From: an uncultured bacterium
GTDB taxonomy: Bacteria; Verrucomicrobiota; Kiritimatiellia; CAIKKV01; CAIJXV01
Assembly: GCA_903824675.1 (NCBI GenBank)
Contig: CAIJXV010000002.1
Coordinates: 1 to 52,851 of the forward strand
DNA length: 52,851 bases
Direction of reading: 5' to 3'
The translations under genes and the position numbers were made by a program. This document shows positions 1 through 8,292 of the stretch, piece after piece. Numbering within the stretch: the stretch's first letter is position 1; every line of letters starts with the position of its first letter. The notes beneath the pieces are model-generated. The model saw nothing but the letters and a program-made list of their open reading frames with translations. It had not been told where the DNA came from and did not search any database.

Positions 1-215
1 GAACCAAGGTGTAACTCCCTTCTGGTGGTTATTAAGCAACTCCATTCCAGCAGGTTTTGCCCTTGGTTCCATCTTTTTTTTGCCGAGTTGAATTCGGAGT
101 TTCTCGCGTAATATTTTCATCCCGCAGCTCCCCATGCATCGGAGTCGCGAAATTTTCCCCCGGCCGGGTGGGTCAGGAGGTACCTGCACTTGCCCTAAAA
201 AAAGCTTTTTTGCGG

Positions 216-244
216 TTGACAGTGGCATTGTTTCATAACATGAT
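216..244 (+). promoter_or_regulatory. Candidate sigma-70 promoter of the coiled-coil gene
   Basis: TTGACA at 216-221 is a perfect -35 match. It is followed 17 bases later by CATGAT (239-244); a slightly later TGATAC (241-246) would give a 19-base spacer. The box lies about 40 bases before the start codon at 286. The rest of 1-285 holds no convincing gene. A 9-base inverted repeat (GAACCAAGG at 1-9, CCTTGGTTC at 61-69) sits at the window edge and has no assigned role. Confidence 0.5.
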
Positions 245-285
245 ACGCCCATTCATTCTCTAGGAACACGAAGCGGGGAGCGCAG

Positions 286-1227
286 ATGTCCATTTTAATG
301 CGTGTCATCGTCTCGATTCTGTTGGTGTTGAGCATTTTAGCGCTGGTCCTTGGGATCCAGATCTACAATCAACGCCAGGAAATCAAGGGACGCACCCAAC
401 TTCTGGAAAACGGCGTCATTAAGATCGCCGGCAATCTTGAAACGATTGTTTCCAGTAATTTTACCGACAAAAATCTTCCCACTTATGCCCTCAAAGTCGA
501 AGATCTAAAGCACTATTACAAGCTCGATTCGATGGGCAAAATCGTCTGCGAAATCGACGGAACTAAAGTGGCCAAGGGCAGCAATACCTTGGACGACATC
601 TTACAGCAAACCATTGGCTTTTCCGCCATTCAGCTCAGTCGTCTCAACGACACCCGTGATGAACTCAAGCGCACCCAGGAAGAACTGGCTAAAACCCAGA
701 ATGACCTCCGTCAGATGACAACCGAACGAGATGTCGCCACCAACCGAATCGCAGAATTGACCGCAACCCTCGCCGAACGCGACCGCACCATTGAAGAACA
801 AAAAACCAAGATCGCGGAATTAACTGAAGAAAAAGACCGCTTGAGCCAGAAGATTGACGAGCAAACGGCCCAAATCGGAAAACTTAAAGACGAGAAGCAG
901 GACATGGAAACGAAGATGGTTGCCGACAAGCGCCATATCAAGGAACTCGAGAAGAAAATCGACGAGATGATGCATCCCGAAAATATGCCCAAGGGTATTC
1001 AGGGCCAGGTGATGGTGATCAACTCGAATTATAATTTTGTCGTCGTGGATATTCCACCGGGCAGTCGGCTCTACAAAGGCGTGGAGTTGATCGTTCAGCG
1101 CGAGGCTATTTTTGTTGGTAAAATCAGAATCACGGATGTCAAACCGGACGAAAATTTTGCCGTCGGCGATATCATGACCGACCTGTTACAAGTACCGGTC
1201 CAAGTGGGCGATTTCATCTTTAATTAA
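286..1227 (+). CDS. Membrane-anchored coiled-coil protein, unknown function
   Basis: This 313-residue protein starts with one hydrophobic segment (about residues 4-24) that looks like an uncleaved anchor. A small globular region follows (about 40-110), then a long charged coiled coil (about 120-225, rich in Glu, Lys, Gln and Thr heptads). It ends in a compact beta-rich domain (about 240-313) with a PPGSRLYKG stretch and a final VGDFIFN, reminiscent of small C-terminal beta-barrel domains of envelope proteins. The start has a GGGGAG site 7 bases upstream. It ends 4 bases before a tiny lipoprotein gene, so the two are probably co-translated. An envelope scaffold role is inferred from topology only; I recognise no named family. 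Confidence 0.85.
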   Translation: MSILMRVIVSILLVLSILALVLGIQIYNQRQEIKGRTQLLENGVIKIAGNLETIVSSNFTDKNLPTYALKVEDLKHYYKLDSMGKIVCEIDGTKVAKGSNTLDDILQQTIGFSAIQLSRLNDTRDELKRTQEELAKTQNDLRQMTTERDVATNRIAELTATLAERDRTIEEQKTKIAELTEEKDRLSQKIDEQTAQIGKLKDEKQDMETKMVADKRHIKELEKKIDEMMHPENMPKGIQGQVMVINSNYNFVVVDIPPGSRLYKGVELIVQREAIFVGKIRITDVKPDENFAVGDIMTDLLQVPVQVGDFIFN

Positions 1228-1231
1228 GTTT

Positions 1232-1405
1232 ATGAGCAACTCGCGACGCTGCATCCTGACGGTCCGATTCCTGGGTATCCTCTTGGCAATCGTGTTCACC
1301 TGCCTGTTGAGCGGCTGCGCGACCACGGCAGACGAGTCTGATCTGCCGTGGAATGTCCCCCAATCCTGGGAAGGAAGTCCCTCCCTGCCCGGCATGCAAC
1401 AATAA
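1232..1405 (+). CDS. Small lipoprotein, 57 residues
   Basis: This is a short reading frame of 57 codons, ATG at 1232 and TAA at 1403-1405. The N-terminus is basic (SNSRR...R), followed by a hydrophobic stretch and a clear lipobox, LLSGC, with Cys29 as the predicted lipidated residue. The mature part is only about 29 residues and rich in Pro, Ser and Trp. The start is 4 bases after the stop of the coiled-coil gene, with no strong ribosome site of its own, which suggests translational coupling. It probably sits in the outer or inner membrane beside the upstream coiled-coil protein. Function is unknown. Confidence 0.75.
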   Translation: MSNSRRCILTVRFLGILLAIVFTCLLSGCATTADESDLPWNVPQSWEGSPSLPGMQQ

Positions 1406-1434
1406 GCCTCGCCGGCTCTCCTGACGACCGCCCG

Positions 1435-2625
1435 TTATTCGGTCACATCATTTGTATCGTCATGGATCGCGCGCCGGCGGCGCATCCAAAGCAAAAGAAA
1501 TAGCATCAAAATAGGGCATAGGGTTGCCGAGGAAAGTCCCCAGCGCAGATTGGAACGATCCGCAATAACCCCCACCAGCCACGGCATGAAGACGCACCCC
1601 AAATTTCCGAAGGCGGCCAGGAAGCCGAACATCGACGCCCCTCCGCGTGGAAAATGATCCGCCGCCACCCCCAACGTGCTGGGCCAGAGACAACTCCCCG
1701 TGATGCCCACCACCATGCACGCCGTCAACGCCACTCCCGGCCAGGGAGCCAGACTTCCAACTAGAAACAACACCGCCGATGCTCCACAACAAACCAGAAG
1801 AATCGTATAGGGATTAACCCGGTTCCCCATCACGCCCACCGAAATCCGCCCGATCGCCATCGCCAATGAAAAAAACAGCAGGGACATTCCGCTGGTCCAC
1901 GGGGAGAAGCCGAGCGTTGTTTCCGCATATGCCGGCAACCATTGGGCCAAGCCCACTTCTGCGGCTCCGCCCAGAAAAATGGCCATCAGCGCCACATGGA
2001 AAAATGGAATTCGAATCAAGTCGCGCAGGCGCATCCGCGCCTCCCCCGCCGTGATCAAATTCGGCATTTCCATGCAGGCAAATGCCCCCATCGACAGGAC
2101 CGGGAGAACCGCCAATCCCATCGCAAGCGGCCTCCACCCCCAGCCCCATTTCAACGTCACCGATCCGAACAACACGGTCAACACCGCACCGGAACAGTAA
2201 AAGGAATGGAGCCAGTTCATGGCCGCCGTCCGACGATGGGGTTGCAAGGCACAAACGATGGGACTTAGAACCATGTCCAGAATCCCCGCTCCAATTCCCA
2301 TAAAAAAGACCGCCCAACAGATTCCCGGGTAGCCGGGCGCCAGGCCCAAACACAATAAGCCCCCTCCGATCAATCCATTCCCGATCAGGGTAAAGGGCTT
2401 GGCGCCACATCGATCCGCCAAGGGGCCCGTAATCAAGATTCCGCCCACCAGACCGACAAAGGTGATGCCGGCCAGCCGCCCCAATTGCTCATGGGTCAAG
2501 CCGTGGACTCCCCCGAATTCATGACTGAAGGTGGTCAGAAAAACCGGCAAAAGATTAATCGCAATGGCCAGGCACATCATGCCGGCATAACTCACGAACA
2601 ACCCGTAACGAACTGAACGGATCAT
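1435..2625 (-). CDS. MFS transporter, FucP-like
   Basis: A 396-residue protein with about 12 hydrophobic segments. It has the MFS loop 2-3 pattern (GPLADRCGAKP), an ALQPHRRTAAMNWLHSFY segment after the fourth helix that resembles the FucP/GlcP sugar-permease branch, and a basic C-terminal tail. It should sit in the inner membrane as a proton-coupled symporter; the substrate cannot be read from the sequence. An upstream in-frame ATG at 2676 exists, but AGGAGG lies just before the ATG at 2625, so I start there. It is 54 bases downstream of the SrkA-like gene and is probably the last gene of that operon. A fucose link is possible because fucI lies at 49-51 kb, but that gene is far away. Confidence 0.85.
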   Translation of the reverse strand: MIRSVRYGLFVSYAGMMCLAIAINLLPVFLTTFSHEFGGVHGLTHEQLGRLAGITFVGLVGGILITGPLADRCGAKPFTLIGNGLIGGGLLCLGLAPGYPGICWAVFFMGIGAGILDMVLSPIVCALQPHRRTAAMNWLHSFYCSGAVLTVLFGSVTLKWGWGWRPLAMGLAVLPVLSMGAFACMEMPNLITAGEARMRLRDLIRIPFFHVALMAIFLGGAAEVGLAQWLPAYAETTLGFSPWTSGMSLLFFSLAMAIGRISVGVMGNRVNPYTILLVCCGASAVLFLVGSLAPWPGVALTACMVVGITGSCLWPSTLGVAADHFPRGGASMFGFLAAFGNLGCVFMPWLVGVIADRSNLRWGLSSATLCPILMLFLLLWMRRRRAIHDDTNDVTE

Positions 2626-2679
2626 AACCCTCCTCCTGAATACAACAAATCCCGAATCAACGTCTCCCCAGTACAACCG

Positions 2680-3672
2680 CTACCTTTGCCGCTCGCCGCC
2701 CCCAAGGGCCTGCTCGATGGCCTGATACTGGTTTTGCAGATCGACTATTTCACGCCGCCAGAAATTTTCAGAACCCCAGTCGGGATGGGTGGATCGGAAC
2801 GTATAATCTTCCAATTGACGACTGCACCAGGCCAGGTAGTAAATGATCCGCAAGGCCCGCAAAGGCTCAATCAGCCGCAAGGTCTGGTCGTCAAACTCTA
2901 AAAATTGCTCATACCCCTGCAATAACAAACCCAGTTCCCGCGCACACCGATCGGCCCGATCCGGCAGCAGCAACCAAAGGTCCTGGACCGCCGGCCCCAT
3001 CATCATGTCGTCAAAATCGATCAGCACGAGACCGTCGTCCGGCCGGTTGAGCAGATTCCCCCCATGACAGTCCCCATGGATACGATGAAATTCAACCTCG
3101 TCAAAAAGGGGCACTATCAATTCCAGAATATGTCCGGCGACTCCAGCAAATTCGTCCCGCAACCTCGGGGTAATGAATCCGCCGTCCCGCAACTGGCGCA
3201 AATGTTCCTGCATGAAGACGGACGGATGCAGCCGCGTCCGGTCCGGTGCATCAGCCCGCCGCCCCACCGCATGCACACGACCCACCAGACGACCCACCCG
3301 TTTCCATTCCTCATCGTCGTTGATTTCCAGGGGACGCCCCTGTCGTTTGGGAAAGAGGGCGAAGAAAATCCCCTCGATTTCCGCCAGGGTTTCGCCTCCC
3401 GGCAAAACCAGCGGGGCGATGACTGGAATTTCGTCTGCGGCGCATTCTCCCACAAAATCATGTTCGTCCTGTAAAGCCGCCAGACTCCAACGGCCCGGTC
3501 GGTAAAATTTCACAATCAACCGGCCCCCCGCGTCATCCTGCACTTCATAGACCCGGTTGATGTAACTCGGGAGCGGCAGAATCAAGCCGGATAGGCGTCG
3601 GCCAGAAGCCTCTTCCACAGCATCCATGATCTGGTCGGGCACCAATAATTCAAAATCAGCAGTTGCGCTCAA
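2680..3672 (-). CDS. srkA: SrkA (YihE)-like stress response kinase
   Basis: A 330-residue protein of the aminoglycoside-phosphotransferase/choline-kinase fold that matches the YihE/SrkA pattern along its length. It has an N-terminal NRVYEVQDD strand region, VKFYRPGRW with the ATP-site lysine, the catalytic loop HRIHGDCHGGN, the metal site LIDFDD, GPAVQDLWLLL, and EPLRALRIIYYLAW. In E. coli SrkA is a Ser/Thr kinase that counters stress-induced death pathways; substrates are poorly defined. The frame begins with a TTG codon at 3672. I keep it because the N-terminus then aligns with the E. coli protein and the first internal ATG would remove conserved sequence. It lies 39 bases after the sugar transferase gene on the same strand. 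Confidence 0.9.
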   Translation of the reverse strand: MSATADFELLVPDQIMDAVEEASGRRLSGLILPLPSYINRVYEVQDDAGGRLIVKFYRPGRWSLAALQDEHDFVGECAADEIPVIAPLVLPGGETLAEIEGIFFALFPKRQGRPLEINDDEEWKRVGRLVGRVHAVGRRADAPDRTRLHPSVFMQEHLRQLRDGGFITPRLRDEFAGVAGHILELIVPLFDEVEFHRIHGDCHGGNLLNRPDDGLVLIDFDDMMMGPAVQDLWLLLPDRADRCARELGLLLQGYEQFLEFDDQTLRLIEPLRALRIIYYLAWCSRQLEDYTFRSTHPDWGSENFWRREIVDLQNQYQAIEQALGGGERQR

Positions 3673-3711
3673 TGGTTATTCTCATCCGCTCCAAACCGAG
3701 CGGCGCCGGAT

Positions 3712-5127
3712 TCAATAGGCATTTTGGTTTGTAAAAAAGGTCTTGAAGATGATCTTGAAATCAAACGAGAGCGACCAATTTTCAAGATAATACAAATCGT
3801 ACCGGATGCGCTCCTCGATGCTGGTGTTGCCGCGCAACCCGTTCACTTGGGCCCAACCGGTCAAGCCGGGTTTGGAAACATGCCGCGCCATGTACCGGTC
3901 GATTTCCTCGCGAAATTGCTCAACGAATTCAGGTCGCTCCGGCCGGGGCCCCACCAAGCTCATATCCCCGCGCAAAACATTCCAGAATTGGGGGAGCTCA
4001 TCGAGGTTATATCGGCGAAGAAACGCGCCTAGGGAGGTCCGACGCGGATCATTCTCAACGGTCCAGACCGGTCCGGTCTCTTTCTCGGCATCCACCTGCA
4101 TGGTGCGCAACTTGTATAATGAAAATCGCCGACCGCGTTCTCCACATCGTTTCTGGCAGTAGAAGACCGATCCCGGCGAACTTAATTTAATCGCCACCGC
4201 CGCCAGAATCAAAATCGGAGCGGATAACATCAGCCCCACCACGGCCCCGCATACATCCTCCATCCGCTTGAGCAACCGGTTCCAAAAATAATCCAAGGGC
4301 CAACGGCTCCCCCCCAGCAGGGGAATGTCATCCACCATTTGCACATCCATCGAGCCCATCAAAATCTGGAACAGATCCGGCACCAGGTTGAAGGTCACCA
4401 GATTCTTCTGGCAGAGCAGAACAATTTCCACCATGCGCTCATGCCCCGGCTGGGCTCCGGCCAGGATCACCCGATCGGCCTGGTGGGTTTCAATCAGGTG
4501 TTCCAACTCCCCTAATTTCCCCAGGACCTGCTCGGGTTTAATTCCCGGACTCAACGGAACCTCGTCGAGTTGAACAAAACCCAGCACTTGCGTTCGCAAC
4601 CGCGGCTCCCGCCGGATATTGCGGGCCAGCCGGTCCGCCACATCGCCGGTGCCCAAAATCAACGTGCGATGCCGGGAGGTACTGTGCCGGGCCAGATGCA
4701 GTTCCCACCGGAATAGCAGGTACCGTTCGATCAGCATGAAATCCAGAATAACAGCAGCCGCCAAGGCGACCGTCAACCGGGAAAAGGGAGGCTCGGTCCG
4801 GATCGCAAACGCCAGCGCGGTTGTGAACAGAATCCCCACCCCCACCCCCCGGATCAACCGCGGGACCTTGTCGCTGAACAGTCCCACCTGGGGGCGGATG
4901 TAGAGCCCCATCGCCCGAAAGATAAAGAGAAAAAGAAGGGTTGCCAGCAGGGCACCCAACCCGTAAAAGGAATAAATATGAACCGGCGGCCGATCATGGA
5001 ATAGCGGGATCCAGCCGCTGTCGAACCGGAGCCAAACCGCGGCCATAAAGGCTCCAAAAATCGCGACGGCATCCGCGCCCACCGCCACCGCACTCATCAA
5101 TACATCCGTGGTGTCATGCCGTCGCAT
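3712..5127 (-). CDS. Polyprenyl-phosphate sugar-1-phosphate transferase (exopolysaccharide/O-antigen initiation)
   Basis: A 471-residue membrane protein with the WbaP/WcaJ-type layout: four or five N-terminal transmembrane helices (about residues 10-130), a central CoA-binding-like region (about 140-260, with LILGTGDVADRLARN), a further helix near 285-305, then the bacterial sugar transferase domain. The last contains SPGSVFYCQKRCGERGRRF, YKLRTM, RRYNLDELPQFWNVLRGDMS, LVGPRPERPEF and KPGLTGWAQVNG. This family moves a sugar-1-phosphate from a nucleotide sugar to undecaprenyl phosphate in the inner membrane, the first step of surface polysaccharide assembly. No other polysaccharide genes are adjacent, so it is an isolated initiator. 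A GGAGAG site supports the ATG at 5127. Confidence 0.92.
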   Translation of the reverse strand: MRRHDTTDVLMSAVAVGADAVAIFGAFMAAVWLRFDSGWIPLFHDRPPVHIYSFYGLGALLATLLFLFIFRAMGLYIRPQVGLFSDKVPRLIRGVGVGILFTTALAFAIRTEPPFSRLTVALAAAVILDFMLIERYLLFRWELHLARHSTSRHRTLILGTGDVADRLARNIRREPRLRTQVLGFVQLDEVPLSPGIKPEQVLGKLGELEHLIETHQADRVILAGAQPGHERMVEIVLLCQKNLVTFNLVPDLFQILMGSMDVQMVDDIPLLGGSRWPLDYFWNRLLKRMEDVCGAVVGLMLSAPILILAAVAIKLSSPGSVFYCQKRCGERGRRFSLYKLRTMQVDAEKETGPVWTVENDPRRTSLGAFLRRYNLDELPQFWNVLRGDMSLVGPRPERPEFVEQFREEIDRYMARHVSKPGLTGWAQVNGLRGNTSIEERIRYDLYYLENWSLSFDFKIIFKTFFTNQNAY

Positions 5128-5302
5128 CGTCTGATTCTCTCCAACTGACCATTCAAACCTACCGGTGCCCCATTATGGCAGGTTGCGCCCCGAATTCAAT
5201 ATGTTGTTGGAAATGAATTTACCGGAATTAGCGCTTCCCTCTGGGTTCCCTTTACGTTAAAAAGTTTGCCAGACCGTTTAACACTGCACCCACGGAACGA
5301 AT

Positions 5303-6643
5303 ATGCGCCAATGGAAAAAAGAAGCTGACTTCATCGCTGGATTACTCGACCGCGCCCCGCGTTTTGACAAAGAGTTCCGCATCGGTCCGGATGAATTCAA
5401 GGCCCGCCGCGACCGGGTTGTAGCCGCCCTCAAAGCCCTGGATCTTGATTGCGCCATCGTTTATTCGGATGAGCATTATAACGGGGATGTTCCGTATCTG
5501 GGCGGAAACACCAACATTTGCGTTGAACCCGTGGCCGGCGTCATCGGCCCCAACGGGTTTCACATCCTTGCCGGCCTTGAAGGCGGCTATGTGGCCGAGC
5601 AATTGGCCGGCCGATCCGGCGCCGAAGTTCACAAGGTCGAAATGTTGAAACTGGCTGATGAGGATTATCCGATCGAGGCGGAACGGGTCGAAACGGTCAT
5701 CGAACGGGCGGTGGGGCACAAACCCCGCCGGATCGGACTGCTCACTCCCCGCGCCGTCCTGCCGGTCAGCATTTTTGAATTCCTGGCCGGTTACTTGGGC
5801 GATCCAAGCCGGGTGGTCGATGCCCAGCAGGCGTATTATGAAATCAAGTACGAGAAATCTGAAAATGAGATGCGCCTGATCGAGGACGCCGCCCGTATCG
5901 CCGACGTCATGCTCGAAGGTATGCTGGGTGTCCTGAAACCCGGCATGTACGAAACCCAGGTGGCGGAATGGGGCGCCCTCATCGCCTATGAACTGGGCGC
6001 CGAGGAACTCGGCTTTGACACCATGGTCACCACCGGCGAGGCCAACCGCACCCTGATCGGAAAAGCTTTGAACCGGATCATCTGCGAAGGCGACATGGTC
6101 CACCTGGGCGTCGCGCCCAAGCGCGATGGCCTCACGGCTTGCGAGCGGGTTTCGGTCGTCGCAACGGTTGACCCGACCCGTATCACCCCCACGCAACAGT
6201 ATTGGCTGGATTTTGTTGAACACGCTTTCCAGCACGGATTGGACGCCTATATCCGAGTCGCCCGTACCGGGGCGCCCGCCCGTGAACAGGAACAGGCCCT
6301 GATTGATTTCTTCGCAAACCGGGCGGACGAAGTCGGCCAACGCATTGGCAAAAAAATCGATCTGGCCCGACAGAAACCTTACACCGGCACCCATAATGCC
6401 GGTTATACCGAATGTCAGGAATTTTTCGGCGCCATCACCCTTAACTCTTCTAAGCCGCTGGGGCATCGTATCGTCACCATGCTCGATGTCGCCATCCGCG
6501 GCATCGGGAATAAATGGAACGACATCGTCATCCCAGATCTGGATTATGTCGTGGTCGAAAAAACGCTCGGTAAATTCGGCCCGGAGGTCAGGGTCTTGAA
6601 CCATCTTCCCATCAATGTCCAACACCTGGTTGGAAAAGCCTGA
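5303..6643 (+). CDS. Creatinase/prolidase-like M24 protein without metal ligands
   Basis: A 446-residue protein with an N-terminal creatinase-like domain (about 1-170) and a C-terminal pita-bread M24 domain (about 185-440). M24 aminopeptidases use two Asp, a His and two Glu as metal ligands. Here the region holding both Asp reads GDMVHLGVAPKRDGLTACERVS, so Gly and Cys fall at the Asp positions. A THNAGYTECQEF segment keeps a His, and the two Glu regions read MLDVAIRG and IPDLDYVVVE. This resembles creatinase, a metal-free member of the fold, more than Xaa-Pro peptidase. It is cytosolic with no signal peptide. The substrate is unknown; an amidine- or C-N-cleaving hydrolase is an inference. The upstream gap to the divergent sugar transferase gene is 175 bases. 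Confidence 0.8.
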   Translation: MRQWKKEADFIAGLLDRAPRFDKEFRIGPDEFKARRDRVVAALKALDLDCAIVYSDEHYNGDVPYLGGNTNICVEPVAGVIGPNGFHILAGLEGGYVAEQLAGRSGAEVHKVEMLKLADEDYPIEAERVETVIERAVGHKPRRIGLLTPRAVLPVSIFEFLAGYLGDPSRVVDAQQAYYEIKYEKSENEMRLIEDAARIADVMLEGMLGVLKPGMYETQVAEWGALIAYELGAEELGFDTMVTTGEANRTLIGKALNRIICEGDMVHLGVAPKRDGLTACERVSVVATVDPTRITPTQQYWLDFVEHAFQHGLDAYIRVARTGAPAREQEQALIDFFANRADEVGQRIGKKIDLARQKPYTGTHNAGYTECQEFFGAITLNSSKPLGHRIVTMLDVAIRGIGNKWNDIVIPDLDYVVVEKTLGKFGPEVRVLNHLPINVQHLVGKA

Positions 6644-6748
6644 GTGGAAGCAGGGGAAAGGGATTGACCTCATCGCTCAAACTCATGATCTGACATAAGT
6701 GGTAAATCCCGCCGCCAAATCGCAACATCGTCCAATTATTTAATCGAA

Positions 6749-6768
6749 AATCACCTGATGATCAGATT
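6749..6768 (+). promoter_or_regulatory. Candidate operator of the toxin-antitoxin pair
   Basis: An inverted repeat lies 12-31 bases before the antitoxin start, with CTGA (6755-6758) and TCAG (6762-6765) around a TGA centre and flanking AATC and ATT. Phd-type antitoxins commonly repress their own promoter by binding such repeats. No strong Shine-Dalgarno is visible before the ATG at 6780. Confidence 0.3.
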
Positions 6769-6779
6769 ATTATGACCTC

Positions 6780-7082
6780 ATGAATTACCTGGCCATCAAA
6801 GATCTAAAAGCCCCTAAACTCGTCCGCGAAACGCTCGCGGCGCATGGCACCGCTCTGGTCACCAATAACGGGAAGCCCATGGCCATGTTGGTTGATCTGG
6901 CAGACGGAGAAAATCCGGATCAATTGGCGGAAGCCATTCGTATGGCGCGGGGGCGCCTGGCCCTTTCGGCTCTGCGGGCAGCAAGCCGCCACTGCGGCGC
7001 CAACACCCTGACCCTCGACCAGATCAACGCTGAAATTCGCTTCGCCCGGGCCGCGCGTAAGACCCGCCGCCCCCTTCCATGA
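6780..7082 (+). CDS. Phd/YefM-type antitoxin
   Basis: A 100-residue protein. Its N-terminal half carries the Phd/YefM signature: a short strand, AIKDLKAPKLVRETLAAHG, then ALVTNNGKPMAMLVDL, which corresponds to the usual (V)LVTRNGKPVAVLV strand. The C-terminal part is basic and Ala-rich and would wrap the toxin. Antitoxins of this family dimerise on DNA through the N-terminal part and neutralise a ribonuclease toxin through the C-terminal part. The stop codon overlaps the ATG of the next gene by four bases (ATGA), the classic toxin-antitoxin arrangement. Confidence 0.8.
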   Translation: MNYLAIKDLKAPKLVRETLAAHGTALVTNNGKPMAMLVDLADGENPDQLAEAIRMARGRLALSALRAASRHCGANTLTLDQINAEIRFARAARKTRRPLP

Positions 7083-7492
7083 TCGCAGCCGTGTTCGACA
7101 CCAATGTCGTGATCTCCGGGCTGCTCTCGCCCAACGGATCAAACGGTAGAGTGCTTGATGCGATGGTGGAAGGCCTCTGCCATCCGGTCGTGACAGACCG
7201 CATTCTGGCAGAATATAAAGAGGTGCTATGCCGCCCGAAGTTTCGATTTCCGATGTCCAAGATCCATCTCTTACTCGATGCCATTCGGACTAACGCGGTA
7301 TATGCGCTGTACGTTCCCGTTATTCAGGCCGACAACCTACCCGACCCCGATGACCTTATTTTTCTTGAAGCCGCGATAAGCCTGCAGGTGCCAATCGTAA
7401 CGGGAAACATCAAACACTTCCCTCGAAAAGCCGTCGGCCCGATTCACATCTGCTCCCCAGCCGCATTCCTTGTCCGGCTTTCGGCGAAATAG
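7079..7492 (+). CDS. PIN-domain toxin (COG1569-like ribonuclease)
   Basis: A 137-residue PIN-domain protein with the expected acidic positions: Asp in VFDTNVVISGL, Glu in TDRILAEYKEVL and Asp in LPDPDDLIFLEAA. A VTGNIKHFP segment occupies the usual fourth site. VapC-like and COG1569 PIN toxins are Mg-dependent ribonucleases that halt translation. It is translationally coupled to the Phd-like antitoxin by an ATGA overlap. The family call is strong; the RNA target is unknown. Confidence 0.85.
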   Translation: MIAAVFDTNVVISGLLSPNGSNGRVLDAMVEGLCHPVVTDRILAEYKEVLCRPKFRFPMSKIHLLLDAIRTNAVYALYVPVIQADNLPDPDDLIFLEAAISLQVPIVTGNIKHFPRKAVGPIHICSPAAFLVRLSAK

Positions 7493-7509
7493 TGGTCGCC
7501 ACGCAAATA

Positions 7510-8292
7510 TCAAAGCAACCGCTGGGCATTCCCGCCCAGCAGCGCGGCCTCCCGCTCGGCGGGCAAATGCAAGGCCCGTACGTGGGCGAGCGTCTCAGCC
7601 TGACCCACCCAGGGCGAATCGGTTCCGAAAAGCAAGTATTCGGCCGGATGTTCCGTTAAAAGAGCAAAAGCCAACTCCGGCGTCATGTACTGCAGGGAAA
7701 ACGATAGCTCCAAATAAATCGGCCGGCCGATCAACCACTGTCGAACTTCACTCCAGTCCGCCCAGGCCCCCAGATGGGTAGCCACGAATTTCAGATCCGG
7801 ATGGCGATCCACTACCCGCCGAATCCGGATGGGATCGGCGATCCGACGCCGGGGGAATGCAAAGTCGAAGCCGGTATGGACCAGCAACAGCAAGCCCCGT
7901 TCGGTAATCCGCCGGTAAATCGAATCCAGCGCCGGATCATCCACGACAAAATCCTGGTAGTAGGGATGCAGTTTGATGCCTTTGAATCCAGCCCGGGAGA
8001 TCTCATCGATATGGGCCAGCGCCGCGGGATCCGTCGGGTGGATTGAAGGAAAGGGAATGAGGCGCTCGGTGCGAATTGAGCCGGACCATTTCAAAATGGA
8101 TGCAAATTGGTCGGGCTTGGTGGCAATCGATACCACCACGGCGCGCTCAATGCCGCAGATATCCATCGATTTCAGCAGGCTGGAGACATGCCCATCCAAC
8201 GCCGCCGTGATCTTTCCCTCATGCTGGAGTTGAGTCATGGCCCGATCGGCGATGGAATCAGGAAACGCATGGGTATGAAAATCGACGATCAT
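7510..8292 (-). CDS. TIM-barrel amidohydrolase (COG2159-like)
   Basis: A 260-residue metal-dependent hydrolase of the amidohydrolase-2 (ACMSD-like) group. Metal and active-site motifs are in order: DFHTHAFP (HxH), a lysine-bearing GIKLHPYYQDF, LLVHTGFDF, VATHLGAW and LFGTDSPWVG with the final Asp. Members hydrolyse or decarboxylate small carboxylated ring compounds; this substrate is unknown. The start codon overlaps the iorB stop by four bases, so it is translated with iorAB. A role in degrading an aryl or keto acid linked to IorAB is therefore plausible but is inference. Confidence 0.85.
   Translation of the reverse strand: MIVDFHTHAFPDSIADRAMTQLQHEGKITAALDGHVSSLLKSMDICGIERAVVVSIATKPDQFASILKWSGSIRTERLIPFPSIHPTDPAALAHIDEISRAGFKGIKLHPYYQDFVVDDPALDSIYRRITERGLLLLVHTGFDFAFPRRRIADPIRIRRVVDRHPDLKFVATHLGAWADWSEVRQWLIGRPIYLELSFSLQYMTPELAFALLTEHPAEYLLFGTDSPWVGQAETLAHVRALHLPAEREAALLGGNAQRLL

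Noticed and set aside
57-263. A 68-codon plus-strand frame at the left edge
   Set aside because: It begins with TTG, overlaps the promoter boxes, has no ribosome site and an implausible composition.
5342-6673. A 443-codon minus-strand frame opposite the M24 gene
   Set aside because: It mirrors the plus-strand gene, whose protein has a clear fold; long antisense frames are common in GC-rich genes with biased codons.
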